Shown: positions 27,141 to 36,005 of the stretch, piece after piece
Layout: every line of letters starts with the position of its first letter
Numbering within the stretch: the stretch's first letter is position 1
NCBI GenBank assembly: GCA_913047675.1
Contig: CAJWTO010000007.1
Span: 1-43,609 of the forward strand
Source of the DNA: an uncultured Pseudomonadota bacterium
GTDB lineage: Bacteria; Pseudomonadota; Gammaproteobacteria; Ga0077536
Length of the DNA stretch: 43,609 nt
Reading direction: 5' to 3'
Notes under the pieces: generated by a model
The model's input: only the letters and a program-made list of their open reading frames with translations
What the model was told of the DNA's origin: nothing
Database searches by the model: none
Program-made: the position numbers and the translations under genes

Positions 27141-27575
27141 ATGAGAACGTACCGGGGCCGTCAACGTAAAATAATTTCTGAAATAAATGTTGTGCCATAT
27201 ATCGACGTGATGCTTGTCTTGTTGATTATATTTATGATCACCGCTCCGTTAATAACTCAGGGTGTTAAGATCAGTCTGCCGCTAGCCCCGTCGGAAATAA
27301 TTTCTCCAGGACAGCATGAGCCCATAGTGGTTTCAGTAGATTTTGAGGGCAATATTTTTGTAGATATCGGAGAGCATCCGGAGCAACCCATCACCGATCA
27401 AGTATTAATTAATCGTATTGCCGCAGTAATGAAATATCGTCCTGATACCGATATTCTAGTCGCGGGCGATAGTCGCAGTGATTACGGCCAAGTGGTAAGG
27501 GTGATGACTCTAATTCAGCGCGCGGGAGTAAAAGATGTGGGTTTAATAACTGAACCCTATTCTATGCCTAAATAA
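27141..27575 (+). CDS. tolR: Tol-Pal motor subunit TolR
   Basis: ExbD/TolR-family protein with one N-terminal membrane helix and a periplasmic domain. The ATG at 27141 gives 144 residues, the normal length. The open frame extends further upstream only because it overlaps tolQ in another frame. The helix carries the proton-accepting aspartate in 'VVPYIDVMLVLLIIFMITAP'. It starts 10 bases after tolQ. Confidence 0.95.
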   Translation: MRTYRGRQRKIISEINVVPYIDVMLVLLIIFMITAPLITQGVKISLPLAPSEIISPGQHEPIVVSVDFEGNIFVDIGEHPEQPITDQVLINRIAAVMKYRPDTDILVAGDSRSDYGQVVRVMTLIQRAGVKDVGLITEPYSMPK

Positions 27576-27579
27576 AGCG

Positions 27580-28398
27580 ATGATACGGCGAAAAATTAAA
27601 AAAATTTTTCTGAAGCCAACCCCGCTTTTACTATCAGCGATAGTTCATTCTGGCGGGGTATTACTTATGATTGTAATTTCGGCGAGTGAGCCAGATTTAA
27701 TTACGCCCGTTCCGATCCAGACGGAAATAGTTAGTGCAGTGGCGATTGATAAATTCGCTCTGGAAAGAGAGATGGATGGGATCCGTTCTGCAGAAGCGAA
27801 AAAAGAAAAAGTGTTGCAACAAAAGCTTGATTTAGCAATGCAAAAGAGAAACGAGGCGATACGAAAGAGAAAAGACGAAGAGAAGCGTTTGCAAGAAATT
27901 AAAAAGCGTAAAAAAGAGCTAGAACTTGCCACGAAGAAGGCCGCCTCTGATAAGGCTAGGGCTGATGAGAAAGCAGCAATAGCGGAACAAAAAGCTCAAA
28001 GAGAGAAGAAGCTGGCAATTGAGGCAGAGCGCGCGAGAAAGGAGGCTGAGAAAAGAAAGAGCGAAGTTGAAGCTGCGAGGAAGATAGCCCAGGCAGAAGC
28101 ACAGAGGGTGGCAGACGAAAGTGAACTTGATAGTATAAAAAGAGCGATCAAAACCCGCGTTATGCGTTCTTTCAATATTTTGCCAAATTTCGAACGATTG
28201 TCGTGCACCCTCGCTATTCGTCTGCTGCCAGATGGAAACGTCGCTAGCGTGGCTGTTGCTCAATCTAGCGGCAATGAAATATTTGACCGCCATGCAAAAA
28301 ATGCTGTGCAGAAGGCTTCGCCATTACCGGTACCCGAGTCGATGCGCCTTTTTCGAAAAATGAGGAGTATATCTTTTGTCTTCGACCCGATGTTATAG
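27580..28398 (+). CDS. tolA: Tol-Pal envelope-spanning protein TolA
   Basis: Links the TolQR motor to Pal at the outer membrane. It has a single N-terminal anchor ('LLLSAIVHSGGVLLMIVISA', about residues 15-34). A long Lys/Glu/Ala-rich helix spans about 60-185 (domain II). The C-terminal domain III contains 'RLLPDGNVASVAVAQSSGNE' and 'FDRHAKNAVQKASPLPVP'. 272 residues, shorter than E. coli TolA (421), mainly through a shorter domain II. It begins 4 bases after tolR and overlaps the tolB start by 23 bases. Confidence 0.93.
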   Translation: MIRRKIKKIFLKPTPLLLSAIVHSGGVLLMIVISASEPDLITPVPIQTEIVSAVAIDKFALEREMDGIRSAEAKKEKVLQQKLDLAMQKRNEAIRKRKDEEKRLQEIKKRKKELELATKKAASDKARADEKAAIAEQKAQREKKLAIEAERARKEAEKRKSEVEAARKIAQAEAQRVADESELDSIKRAIKTRVMRSFNILPNFERLSCTLAIRLLPDGNVASVAVAQSSGNEIFDRHAKNAVQKASPLPVPESMRLFRKMRSISFVFDPML

Positions 28399-29704
28399 CA
28401 GTCGTTTTAACTGGATAGCTGCGCTAATGGTCTCTGTGTGCGGTTTATTTTCTTTTGAGACGATTGCCGAAGGCTTAGTTATAAAAATTGAAAAAGGAGT
28501 CTCTACCGCATTACCTATTGCTATAGTGCCATTTGAGAATAATACGGGTAAGTCTGTAATTGATGTGGCTGCGATTATTCGCAATAACTTAGCGAGATCT
28601 GGTTTATTTAGGACACTACCCGTGAACGATATGCCCGCCCTACCCACCGCTTTGGAAAACGTTCGAACGAAAAATTGGACGAGTCTAGGAATAGAAAATC
28701 TAGTTATCGGCAAACTCGCTAAGAAGAACGCTGGAACAATTGACATCCATTTTAGATTGATTGATGTATACAGTGGCAAACAATTACTCGGCTACAGAAT
28801 ACCTGTACAAAGTGATGATTTACGCTTTGGTAGTCACAAAGTGAGCGATTTTATATATGAAAAGCTTCTTGATAAGCCTGGTGCGTACACTAGCTTACTG
28901 GCATATATCACTGTCGATCAGGATTCGGCGACAGGAAAGGTTTATAGACTACAAGTTTCTGATTCTGATGGTCATAATGCGCGAACTATCTTGCAGTCTA
29001 CTGAACCTATTTTGTCGCCTGCTTGGTCACCGGACGGAAAACGCATAGCCTACGTCTCGTTCGAGGGACGTAATTCGGCCATTTACCTACAGGACTTAGC
29101 TACCGGGCGGCGAGAAAGGATAATTCATGGTGAAGGTATTAACAGTTCTCCTACATTTTCTAGAGATGGTAAAAAGCTGGCTGTTACTTTATCCCGTGAT
29201 GGGAACCCAGAAATTTATTTGTATGATCTTAAGAGAAAAAGTTTAACGCGTGTTACGCGGCATGGTGCAATCGACACTGAGCCTGCGTGGGCGCCAGATG
29301 GTAGAGGATTAGTTTTCACTTCGGATAGGGGGGACGGCCCGCAAATTTATTATTTTAATCTGGCTGAGAATTCTATAAAGCGAATTACCTATAATATGGG
29401 CCGATATAATACGAGAGCCCGCTATTCACCCGATGGGAGGAAGCTAGTTTTGGTGAATGGAATTGAAGGGATCTATCGCATAGTTTTGCTAGATCTGCGG
29501 ACAAAAATTTATGAGGCAGTTACGATCGGTGAGCTAGATGAATCGCCCAGCTTCTCGCCTAACGGGGCTATGGTTATTTATGCGACCGTAACTGAAAATG
29601 GAAGCCAACTAGCGGCAGTTTCCGCTGACGGTTTCACTAAGCAAAAGTTAGTGGCTCAGCGTGGCGAAGTTAGGGAACCTGTTTGGGGACCATTAATTCG
29701 TTGA
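28376..29704 (+). CDS. tolB: Tol-Pal translocation protein TolB
   Basis: Periplasmic protein that binds Pal and is displaced by TolA. A Sec signal occupies about the first 31 residues ('WIAALMVSVCGLFSFETIA'). An N-terminal alpha/beta domain follows, then a six-bladed propeller with repeated 'SPAWSPDGKRIAYVS', 'SPTFSRDGKKLAVT', 'EPAWAPDGRGLVFTSDR' and 'RARYSPDGRKLVLV' blades. 442 residues. The start is a TTG at 28376 inside tolA, supported by GGAG 8 bases upstream. Confidence 0.96.
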   Translation: MSSTRCYSSRFNWIAALMVSVCGLFSFETIAEGLVIKIEKGVSTALPIAIVPFENNTGKSVIDVAAIIRNNLARSGLFRTLPVNDMPALPTALENVRTKNWTSLGIENLVIGKLAKKNAGTIDIHFRLIDVYSGKQLLGYRIPVQSDDLRFGSHKVSDFIYEKLLDKPGAYTSLLAYITVDQDSATGKVYRLQVSDSDGHNARTILQSTEPILSPAWSPDGKRIAYVSFEGRNSAIYLQDLATGRRERIIHGEGINSSPTFSRDGKKLAVTLSRDGNPEIYLYDLKRKSLTRVTRHGAIDTEPAWAPDGRGLVFTSDRGDGPQIYYFNLAENSIKRITYNMGRYNTRARYSPDGRKLVLVNGIEGIYRIVLLDLRTKIYEAVTIGELDESPSFSPNGAMVIYATVTENGSQLAAVSADGFTKQKLVAQRGEVREPVWGPLIR

Positions 29705-29748
29705 GAAGTAGGTTATTATTTGGACATACATTATAGAAGGATTATTCA

Positions 29749-30309
29749 ATGAGACAACTTGGACGCATAGCTACAATATTTATTATCTTATTATCTGGAA
29801 CCTCCTGTAGTATGTTTTCCGGGGGGGGATCAGAGGGAGTAGTCGAAAAAAGTTTATCACCAGTGGCTGTCTCTGAAGCTTCAGTAGAAACAATGGGGTT
29901 AGCTAATGCACGAGAAGTATCACCGGAAGCTTTAGATGGACGATTGTCGGATAACTACAACGGTGAGGTGGCGTCTTTGCTAGATATTCGAGTAGTTCAG
30001 TTTGCTTACGATAGTTCTGAAATTTTAGAAAAATATATCCCCGTTATTGAGGCGCATGCTGGGTATCTGTCCGAAAACTCAACTACTAGAGTTGTCTTAG
30101 AAGGACATACTGATGAAAGAGGGTCTCGAGAGTACAATTTGGCATTAGGGGAAAGACGCGCTCAGTCATTGCAAAGACGCCTGAGTTTGCTAGGTGTGCC
30201 TGAGTCACAGGTGTCAGTTGTAACATATGGAGAGGAACGTCCAATAGAGTTGATGCATGACGAAGCGGCTTATGCGGTTAACAGGCGAGTTGAACTTGTC
30301 TATCGATAG
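29749..30309 (+). CDS. pal: Peptidoglycan-associated lipoprotein Pal
   Basis: Outer-membrane lipoprotein that grips peptidoglycan through its OmpA-like domain. The signal ends at Cys22 in 'LLSGTSC'; the -3 residue of this lipobox is glycine, a little unusual. A flexible linker follows, then the OmpA C-terminal domain: 'VQFAYDSSEIL', 'LEGHTDERGSREYNLALGE' with the diaminopimelate-binding D and R, and 'RRVELVYR' at the end. 186 residues. Confidence 0.96.
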   Translation: MRQLGRIATIFIILLSGTSCSMFSGGGSEGVVEKSLSPVAVSEASVETMGLANAREVSPEALDGRLSDNYNGEVASLLDIRVVQFAYDSSEILEKYIPVIEAHAGYLSENSTTRVVLEGHTDERGSREYNLALGERRAQSLQRRLSLLGVPESQVSVVTYGEERPIELMHDEAAYAVNRRVELVYR

Positions 30310-30340
30310 TCTTTTCTCTTGCAGTGCCCCCCGGTTGTTG

Positions 30341-31156
30341 GTGAAAAGACCTTACTTCCAGTTACTTATTTTATGTGTGCTGATCAACCCACTAAAAAGT
30401 TTGGCAGAGGGTATTGATGACACGTTGGATACAAGACTAAATAAGATCGAAACAATATTAGCGAGTAAAGCTCTAATAGATCTATCTTCGCAAGTTGATA
30501 GGTTAGAGCAGGAGGTTAGAATCCTGCGTGGGGCAATTGAAAATCAGAATTTTGCTACCGAAACTTTTGTAGCGGAATTTAAAAAAAGTATCGAGATAGC
30601 GTCGCGCCGAATTGACGCGATAGAACCTGATCAGGAAATTAAAGTTGCGCAGGCTGAGATACCCGAGCCAAGAGCCGAAGAGTCGGTTTCGATTAGCGAA
30701 GAGTCTATCATTGAAAATAGAGGGCTTGATTCCTCCAAAGATCAAGAAATAATTGTAGCGCCTGAACTAGTATTGGATCCTAAGACGATGTTTGACGACG
30801 CTGTAGACTTACTAAAGTCCGCTGACTACATTGCTGCGACTAAATCGTTTAGTACATTCTATACTCTGTACAGCAATCATGATTTTGCTGATGATGCTCT
30901 GTTTAGGGCGGCTGAAGCGTGCTATCTCAGAAGGGACTTTACTGAAGCTATAATAGCCTATGATAGGATGATAAAAATTTTCCCGGAAAGTGTGCATCGA
31001 GCGGCGGCCATGTTGAAACTGGCTTATTCGTATCATGAGCTGGGGGACGACAAGGCGGCAATTCGGGTGGTTAGAGAGCTCAAGTCACTCTATCCAGCCT
31101 CACTTTCGGCACAATTGGCGGATGATAGAATGAGTCGGATTGGTACTTCCGACTAG
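30341..31156 (+). CDS. cpoB: Cell division coordinator CpoB (YbgF)
   Basis: Periplasmic TPR protein that coordinates Tol-Pal constriction with peptidoglycan synthesis by PBP1B. The signal peptide ('RPYFQLLILCVLINPLKSLA') is followed by a coiled coil at about 40-85 ('LDTRLNKIETILASKALIDL...'). A charged linker and three TPR repeats come next ('AVDLLKSADYIAATKSFSTF', 'AEACYLRRDFTEAIIAYDRM', 'LAYSYHELGDDKAAIRVVRE'). The frame stays open upstream to an ATG at 30257 inside pal, but the signal peptide fits a start near the GTG at 30341; no good ribosome-binding site decides it. The start is uncertain; the identity is firm. Confidence 0.9.
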   Translation: MKRPYFQLLILCVLINPLKSLAEGIDDTLDTRLNKIETILASKALIDLSSQVDRLEQEVRILRGAIENQNFATETFVAEFKKSIEIASRRIDAIEPDQEIKVAQAEIPEPRAEESVSISEESIIENRGLDSSKDQEIIVAPELVLDPKTMFDDAVDLLKSADYIAATKSFSTFYTLYSNHDFADDALFRAAEACYLRRDFTEAIIAYDRMIKIFPESVHRAAAMLKLAYSYHELGDDKAAIRVVRELKSLYPASLSAQLADDRMSRIGTSD

Positions 31157-31197
31157 GCGGTTAGGGGAGGCCGGAGGTGATAGTTTATATTTAGTGT

Positions 31198-31851
31198 CTA
31201 GTAATTTAGTTGGTTTACGGCTCTTAATCTCTCGGCTGTTCCAATGTCGTGCCAAACCCCCTTGTATATTTCCCCTGTAATTTGCTTTTTATTCACTTTT
31301 TGCCGAAGAATTTGGCCTAGCGCTATCTTGCCATCTGGAATTTCCGAAAAGAAAGCGGGACTATAAACTCCGATACCACAATAAGTATACGGCGAAGGCC
31401 TTTCGTTGGTTAAAAGATTTTCTCTTAGATTGAAATCACCACTATGGCTTTCGGGATTAGGCACCAAAACTAAATGGGCCTCCTCGACTTTTTTAGGCAA
31501 GTGGTCGAAGGTGAAATCTGTTAGTATGTCAGCATTCAGTACCAGAAAGGGTTGGTTCCCTAGCATAGGCAATGCCTGTTTTATCCCTCCAGCAGTTTCC
31601 AGCTCTTTGCCATATTCTTTTGAATATGAGATTTTGAGACCATACTGCGCGCCATCTTTTAATTTCTGTTCGATCAATTCTCCTAGATGGCACAAATTGA
31701 CTATTACCTCTCGATAACCGGCTAGTTTTAATGCGCGAAGATGTTTCTCTATGAGGCTCTCACCGTTCACACAGATCAATGCTTTTGGTGTGTGGTTGGT
31801 TATAGGCTTTAGCCTAGTTCCTTTTCCTGCAGCTAAAATTATTGCCTTCAA
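31198..31851 (-). CDS. murU: N-acetylmuramate-1-phosphate uridylyltransferase MurU
   Basis: Nucleotidyltransferase of the cell-wall recycling route found in Pseudomonas, making UDP-MurNAc and bypassing fosfomycin-sensitive synthesis. 'MKAIILAAGKGTRLKPITNH' with 'PKALICVNGESLIEKHL' is the sugar-nucleotidyltransferase signature. 'LVLNADILTDF' carries the metal-binding aspartate and 'YTYCGIGVYSPAFF' the substrate loop. 217 residues, as for MurU. Its partner kinase gene amgK, usually adjacent, is not in this window, so a mannose-1-phosphate-type uridylyltransferase of other specificity cannot be excluded. Confidence 0.82.
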   Translation of the reverse strand: MKAIILAAGKGTRLKPITNHTPKALICVNGESLIEKHLRALKLAGYREVIVNLCHLGELIEQKLKDGAQYGLKISYSKEYGKELETAGGIKQALPMLGNQPFLVLNADILTDFTFDHLPKKVEEAHLVLVPNPESHSGDFNLRENLLTNERPSPYTYCGIGVYSPAFFSEIPDGKIALGQILRQKVNKKQITGEIYKGVWHDIGTAERLRAVNQLNY

Positions 31852-31975
31852 TGCTATTCATTCTTAATTTTATTTTGTTTGAGAATACTATAACTCGCGT
31901 ATGGAGTGTATTAAGAATATTAAGTGTCGACTTTATCTGGCATTATTAAGATATGATTTTAACGTTTCATTTCTC

Positions 31976-32932
31976 ATGCTGACTATCCTTACTTTTATTC
32001 TGGGTGGTTTGTTAATTTTGGTGTACGGCGCAGATCGCTTTGTGATCGGGGCATTAGGTACAGCAAAGTATCTTGGTATTTCCCCCTTATTGTGTGGGAT
32101 TCTGATAGTAGGGTTGGCAACGTCACTCCCCGAGGCGCTAGTATCTGCTTCTGCAGCCTTAGAGGGTAGTCCTTTACTGGGAGTTGCTAACGCCTTAGGG
32201 TCAAATATTGCCAATATTGGTCTAGTCTTGGGTGTAACGCTGCTGGTTGCAACTAATCGTGTAGCTTGCCCTCCTATGGGTCGAGATCTTGCCCTAATGT
32301 TAGCTTCGATGTTGGCTGTATGTTTTGTGCTGATAGATTTAAATCTAAGTCTAGGAGACGGTATCCTTTTATTAATTTCCTTAGTCGCAGTTCTTCTTTT
32401 TATGATTTATCGTGGACAAGTTAACGCCGATGATAGTTTAGTGGTCAATAAGGAATCCTGTCGTAATCCAGCTATATTTTTGCCACTAGTCAACTTATTC
32501 CTTGGTTTTGTTGCCCTGATTGGAGGGTCAAAACTTTTGGTTTTGGGAGCGATAGATCTGGCGAGATTATGGGAAATAAGTGAGGCGGTTATAGGACTTA
32601 CTATCGTGGCTATTGGAACCAGCCTTCCAGAATTAGCTGCGTCGTTAATGAGCGTGATAAAAGGTAAAAGTGACATGGCGATAGGAAATATTATTGGTTC
32701 GAATATTTTCAATAGCTTAGGTGTTTTAGCTATGCCCGCATTACTGGCCCCCAATTTTTTGATGCCGCCAGAGATACTATTTCGCGATGTGATTAGTATG
32801 GTGCTGATTAGTGTGATATTGATTGTTATTTTGTTGACCCGAAGTACTAGCGGCTTTTTGACCCGTTCTAATGGTTTCGTCCTGACTTTTATTTTTGTGG
32901 GTTATCAATTTTTACTATTCACGGGTATTTAG
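31976..32932 (+). CDS. yrbG: CaCA-family Na+/Ca2+ antiporter-like protein YrbG
   Basis: Inner-membrane cation exchanger of the calcium/cation antiporter superfamily; the real substrate in YrbG is not settled. Two inverted repeats each carry the ion-binding motif: 'GLATSLPEALVSASAALEG' with 'NALGSNIANIGLVLG', and 'AIGTSLPELAASLMSVIKG' with 'NIIGSNIFNSLGVLA'. About ten helices. I prefer the ATG at 31976 (318 residues, E. coli YrbG 325). The frame is open back to an ATG at 31901 that adds a non-hydrophobic tail. It is upstream of kdsD as in E. coli. Confidence 0.92.
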   Translation: MLTILTFILGGLLILVYGADRFVIGALGTAKYLGISPLLCGILIVGLATSLPEALVSASAALEGSPLLGVANALGSNIANIGLVLGVTLLVATNRVACPPMGRDLALMLASMLAVCFVLIDLNLSLGDGILLLISLVAVLLFMIYRGQVNADDSLVVNKESCRNPAIFLPLVNLFLGFVALIGGSKLLVLGAIDLARLWEISEAVIGLTIVAIGTSLPELAASLMSVIKGKSDMAIGNIIGSNIFNSLGVLAMPALLAPNFLMPPEILFRDVISMVLISVILIVILLTRSTSGFLTRSNGFVLTFIFVGYQFLLFTGI

Positions 32933-32975
32933 TCACTAGAATTGTATAATCACTGGTAGGAGATGGTTAACTACT

Positions 32976-33980
32976 ATGACAGAGAAACGAATTACTGACT
33001 CTGAAAGCCTCAGCAAGGTATCTTATGTTTCGATTGGTCAGAAAGTACTACAAGCTGAAGCTCAGGCACTAACTGCGATTGCTAAAGATTTAGGCAGAAA
33101 TTTCCATGATGCAGTTGGCTGCATTTTGGAATGTAAGGGAAGGTTGGTAGTCATCGGTGTGGGGAAATCAGGCCACATCGGGAGGAAAATTTCGGCTACT
33201 CTGGCGAGTACGGGCACACCGTCATTCTTTGTTCACGCTGGCGAAGCAAGTCATGGTGACGTCGGCATGATAGTTGAGCAGGATACCGTATTGGCACTGT
33301 CAAATTCTGGTGAGACTCAGGAACTGGTTGTTTTAATTCCTGTTCTGAAAAGACTCGGTATCCCGTTAATAGCGTTTACGGGCGATACTTCATCAACTTT
33401 AGCAAAAAGTGCCGATATCCATGTTTTTACTGGGGCGGACGAGGAGGCTTGTCCACTAGGTCTTGCCCCGACGTCCAGTACAACTGTTGCTTTGGCGGTT
33501 GGTGATGCATTGGCTGTGACACTGCTCGAATCTCGTGGATTCACTGAGAAAGACTTTGCAATGGTTCATCCCGGCGGTAGCCTAGGTAGACGATTGCTGC
33601 TCACCGTAGAAGATATTATGCACTCAGGGACAGATATGCCTACGATTTCATTAGACTCGTCTATTAGTGAGGGTTTGCGCGAAATTAGTAGATGTGGACT
33701 AGGTTTGGTGGTCGTGATAAATGACTCGGGTAATGTGCTGGGGATCTTTACGGACGGAGATTTGAGGCGAATGATAGAAATAGGTTTAGATGTCAGAACC
33801 ACCAGATTAGATGCAGGGATGACCAGAGAGTGTAAGACTTTAAACTCTAGTGCTCTTGCTGCGGAAGCTTTAAAACTTATGCAAGAAGAAAAAATTAACG
33901 CCCTTCCAATTATCAGCAAAAACAATCAATTAATTGGAGTAATAAATATGCATGACTTATTGATAGCGAAAGTATTTTAA
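32976..33980 (+). CDS. kdsD: Arabinose-5-phosphate isomerase KdsD
   Basis: Converts ribulose-5-phosphate to arabinose-5-phosphate, the first step to Kdo for lipopolysaccharide. The SIS domain has 'VVIGVGKSGHIGRKISATLA' and 'HAGEASHGDVGMI'. Two CBS domains follow ('DIMHSGTDMPTISL' and the final 'EEKINALPIISKNNQLIGVI'). 334 residues. GTAGGAGA lies upstream of the ATG. The Kdo-8-phosphate phosphatase gene kdsC, normally next, is missing: lptC follows after 45 bases. Confidence 0.96.
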   Translation: MTEKRITDSESLSKVSYVSIGQKVLQAEAQALTAIAKDLGRNFHDAVGCILECKGRLVVIGVGKSGHIGRKISATLASTGTPSFFVHAGEASHGDVGMIVEQDTVLALSNSGETQELVVLIPVLKRLGIPLIAFTGDTSSTLAKSADIHVFTGADEEACPLGLAPTSSTTVALAVGDALAVTLLESRGFTEKDFAMVHPGGSLGRRLLLTVEDIMHSGTDMPTISLDSSISEGLREISRCGLGLVVVINDSGNVLGIFTDGDLRRMIEIGLDVRTTRLDAGMTRECKTLNSSALAAEALKLMQEEKINALPIISKNNQLIGVINMHDLLIAKVF

Positions 33981-34025
33981 AATGGTAGCTCATTTATATG
34001 TCGTATCAGTGAAAAATATAACGCC

Positions 34026-34592
34026 ATGAAAATCTGGATCATTTCAGTATCGGTGTTCTGTGGGATGATCTACAGCCTATGGCTTTCCATGGGGATAGAA
34101 GATGCCGGAATTATCTCTTCAAAGCGAGACCTAGAGGATCCAGATTATTATATAGAGAACATGGTTCGTCGCACGATGGACGAAAGTGGCGAAGTACGCA
34201 CGATTTTATATGCAGATTTGGTAGAACATTTTCCGAGCGATGATTCAATGGATCTACAAAGACCTTATTTACAATTATATAATACTGCCGGCCAACCCTG
34301 GCATGTCAAATCTGAGACGGGATGGGTGAGCTCAGGAAATGAAGTTATTCTGTTACATGGAGAGGTAGAGATTTGGCGCTTAGATTCTGAACAAAAAAGG
34401 ATAATTCAAGCCCTAACCTCGGAATTACGAGTACTGCCGGATGACGAATATGCTGAAAGTAATGAGCCCTCCATCATTGTCCATCCATCTGCCGTGACCC
34501 ATTCCGTAGGACTCCGTGCGAATTTTTCTCACAATCACCTTGAGTTAGTTCGTGAAGTTAGGAGTAAGCATAAAAATAAAACGTCTGGATAA
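34026..34592 (+). CDS. lptC: LPS export protein LptC
   Basis: Bitopic inner-membrane protein that passes lipopolysaccharide from LptBFG to LptA. One N-terminal helix ('WIISVSVFCGMIYSLWLS'), then a periplasmic beta-jellyroll with 'PDYYIENMVRRTMDESGEVR' and 'GQPWHVKSETGWVSSGNEVI'. 188 residues, matching LptC. It lies between kdsD and lptA in the usual order (minus kdsC). Confidence 0.93.
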   Translation: MKIWIISVSVFCGMIYSLWLSMGIEDAGIISSKRDLEDPDYYIENMVRRTMDESGEVRTILYADLVEHFPSDDSMDLQRPYLQLYNTAGQPWHVKSETGWVSSGNEVILLHGEVEIWRLDSEQKRIIQALTSELRVLPDDEYAESNEPSIIVHPSAVTHSVGLRANFSHNHLELVREVRSKHKNKTSG

Positions 34593-34616
34593 TATTACCG
34601 GCTGGAGATTTTTCTC

Positions 34617-35168
34617 GTGGATTTTACAAGAGTTTTTTCAATTATGTTAAGTTTGAGTAGTCTCACGGTTTTATCATTTCCTTTATTTGGCCTTTCGACT
34701 GATTTTGAACAACCGATTGAAATAGAGGCAGATTTTGCAGAATTAGATGATCAGGCGGGCACTACTGTATATATTGGTAATGTAGTATTGGTGCAGGGTT
34801 CGATAGTTATGACTGGCGATAAATTAACCGCAACTTTCACACCCGAGAGAGATTTAGAGGAAGCGATCTTAGAGGGTCGACTAGCTACTTTTAGGCAGAC
34901 GCCAGATAAGGGCGAGGATATTGAAGGTGAGGGGGCAATAATTGAGATGCATGCTTTTGATAATATGTTCTTTTTGACCGGCAAGGCCAAGGTTACGCAA
35001 GGATTAAGATTAACCCAAGGTTACCGCATAAGTTATGATACAGAAAAAAGTATAGCCACGGTTCGAACCTCACGTTCCTCCAATGCTTCGGCTAATACTA
35101 ACGATCGACCTAAAGATCGTGTACGTATTGTCATACCTCCTAAAGAAAAGGAGCCAGGTAAAAACTAA
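34617..35168 (+). CDS. lptA: LPS transport periplasmic protein LptA
   Basis: Forms the periplasmic bridge for lipopolysaccharide. A signal peptide covers about residues 1-28 ('VFSIMLSLSSLTVLSFPLFG'). The mature protein starts 'DFEQPIEIEADFAELDDQAG' and has 'TVYIGNVVLVQGSIVMTGDK', the OstA/LptA beta-jellyroll pattern. 183 residues. The start is a GTG at 34617 with TGGAG 10 bases upstream. Confidence 0.93.
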   Translation: MDFTRVFSIMLSLSSLTVLSFPLFGLSTDFEQPIEIEADFAELDDQAGTTVYIGNVVLVQGSIVMTGDKLTATFTPERDLEEAILEGRLATFRQTPDKGEDIEGEGAIIEMHAFDNMFFLTGKAKVTQGLRLTQGYRISYDTEKSIATVRTSRSSNASANTNDRPKDRVRIVIPPKEKEPGKN

Positions 35169-35216
35169 TGAAAGACGAATTAGATAACATTGATAGGTGT
35201 AAGGAGTCTTTTGCCT

Positions 35217-35942
35217 ATGAGTAGTCTTGTAGTAAGCAATCTCAGCAAGGCTTTTAGCAGTAGAAAAGTAGTAAAAAGTGTGAGTCTGAATGTGGATAGT
35301 GGTGAAGTAGTGGGATTGCTCGGACCTAATGGCGCGGGAAAGACGACCAGTTTCTATATGATTGTGGGACTGATTAAAAACGACGGTGGGTCTATTAAGC
35401 TTGATTTAGAAGATATAACTGGACTACCTATGGACGAAAGAGCCCGCAAGGGCATCGGATACTTGCCACAAGAAGCTTCTATTTTCCGGAAACTAACCGT
35501 GGAGGAAAATATTTTAGGAGTTCTAGAGATAGCGGGTGTTGCTAGCGCAGAGCAGAGACTAATAAAACTCGATTCGTTATTGAACGAATTTCATATTTCT
35601 CACATCAGGCATAGCATAGGTATGTCGTTATCTGGTGGTGAAAGAAGACGTGTAGAAATTGCACGAGCTTTAGCCACCGAGCCGAGATTTATATTACTTG
35701 ATGAACCCTTCGCGGGTGTAGACCCTATTTCTGTCGGTGATATTCAATCCATCGTAGCCCACTTAAAAAACGTAGGTATTGGCGTTCTGATAACCGATCA
35801 CAATGTACAAGAGACGCTGAGAATATGTGATCGTGCATATATCGTAAATGAAGGTACTATCATTGCGTCGGGTGATCCTACTGGGATATTGGAAAATGAC
35901 ACTGTCAGGCGCGTATATTTAGGTGATAGCTTTAGCATTTGA
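35217..35942 (+). CDS. lptB: LPS export ABC transporter ATPase LptB
   Basis: Cytoplasmic ATPase that drives LptFG. Walker A is GPNGAGKTT, signature '[17 protein letters not shown]' and Walker B '[13 protein letters not shown]', with the switch histidine in '[10 protein letters not shown]'. I chose the ATG at 35217 (241 residues, '[13 protein letters not shown]') with AAGGAG 10 bases upstream; the frame is open to 35190 but LptB proteins start here. Confidence 0.97.
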   Translation: MSSLVVSNLSKAFSSRKVVKSVSLNVDSGEVVGLLGPNGAGKTTSFYMIVGLIKNDGGSIKLDLEDITGLPMDERARKGIGYLPQEASIFRKLTVEENILGVLEIAGVASAEQRLIKLDSLLNEFHISHIRHSIGMSLSGGERRRVEIARALATEPRFILLDEPFAGVDPISVGDIQSIVAHLKNVGIGVLITDHNVQETLRICDRAYIVNEGTIIASGDPTGILENDTVRRVYLGDSFSI

Positions 35943-36005
35943 TGGGCTCATGTTCTTACCAAATTTCCGGATTACCATTTTGAATTTCTTTAAGTATCGT
36001 GATCT

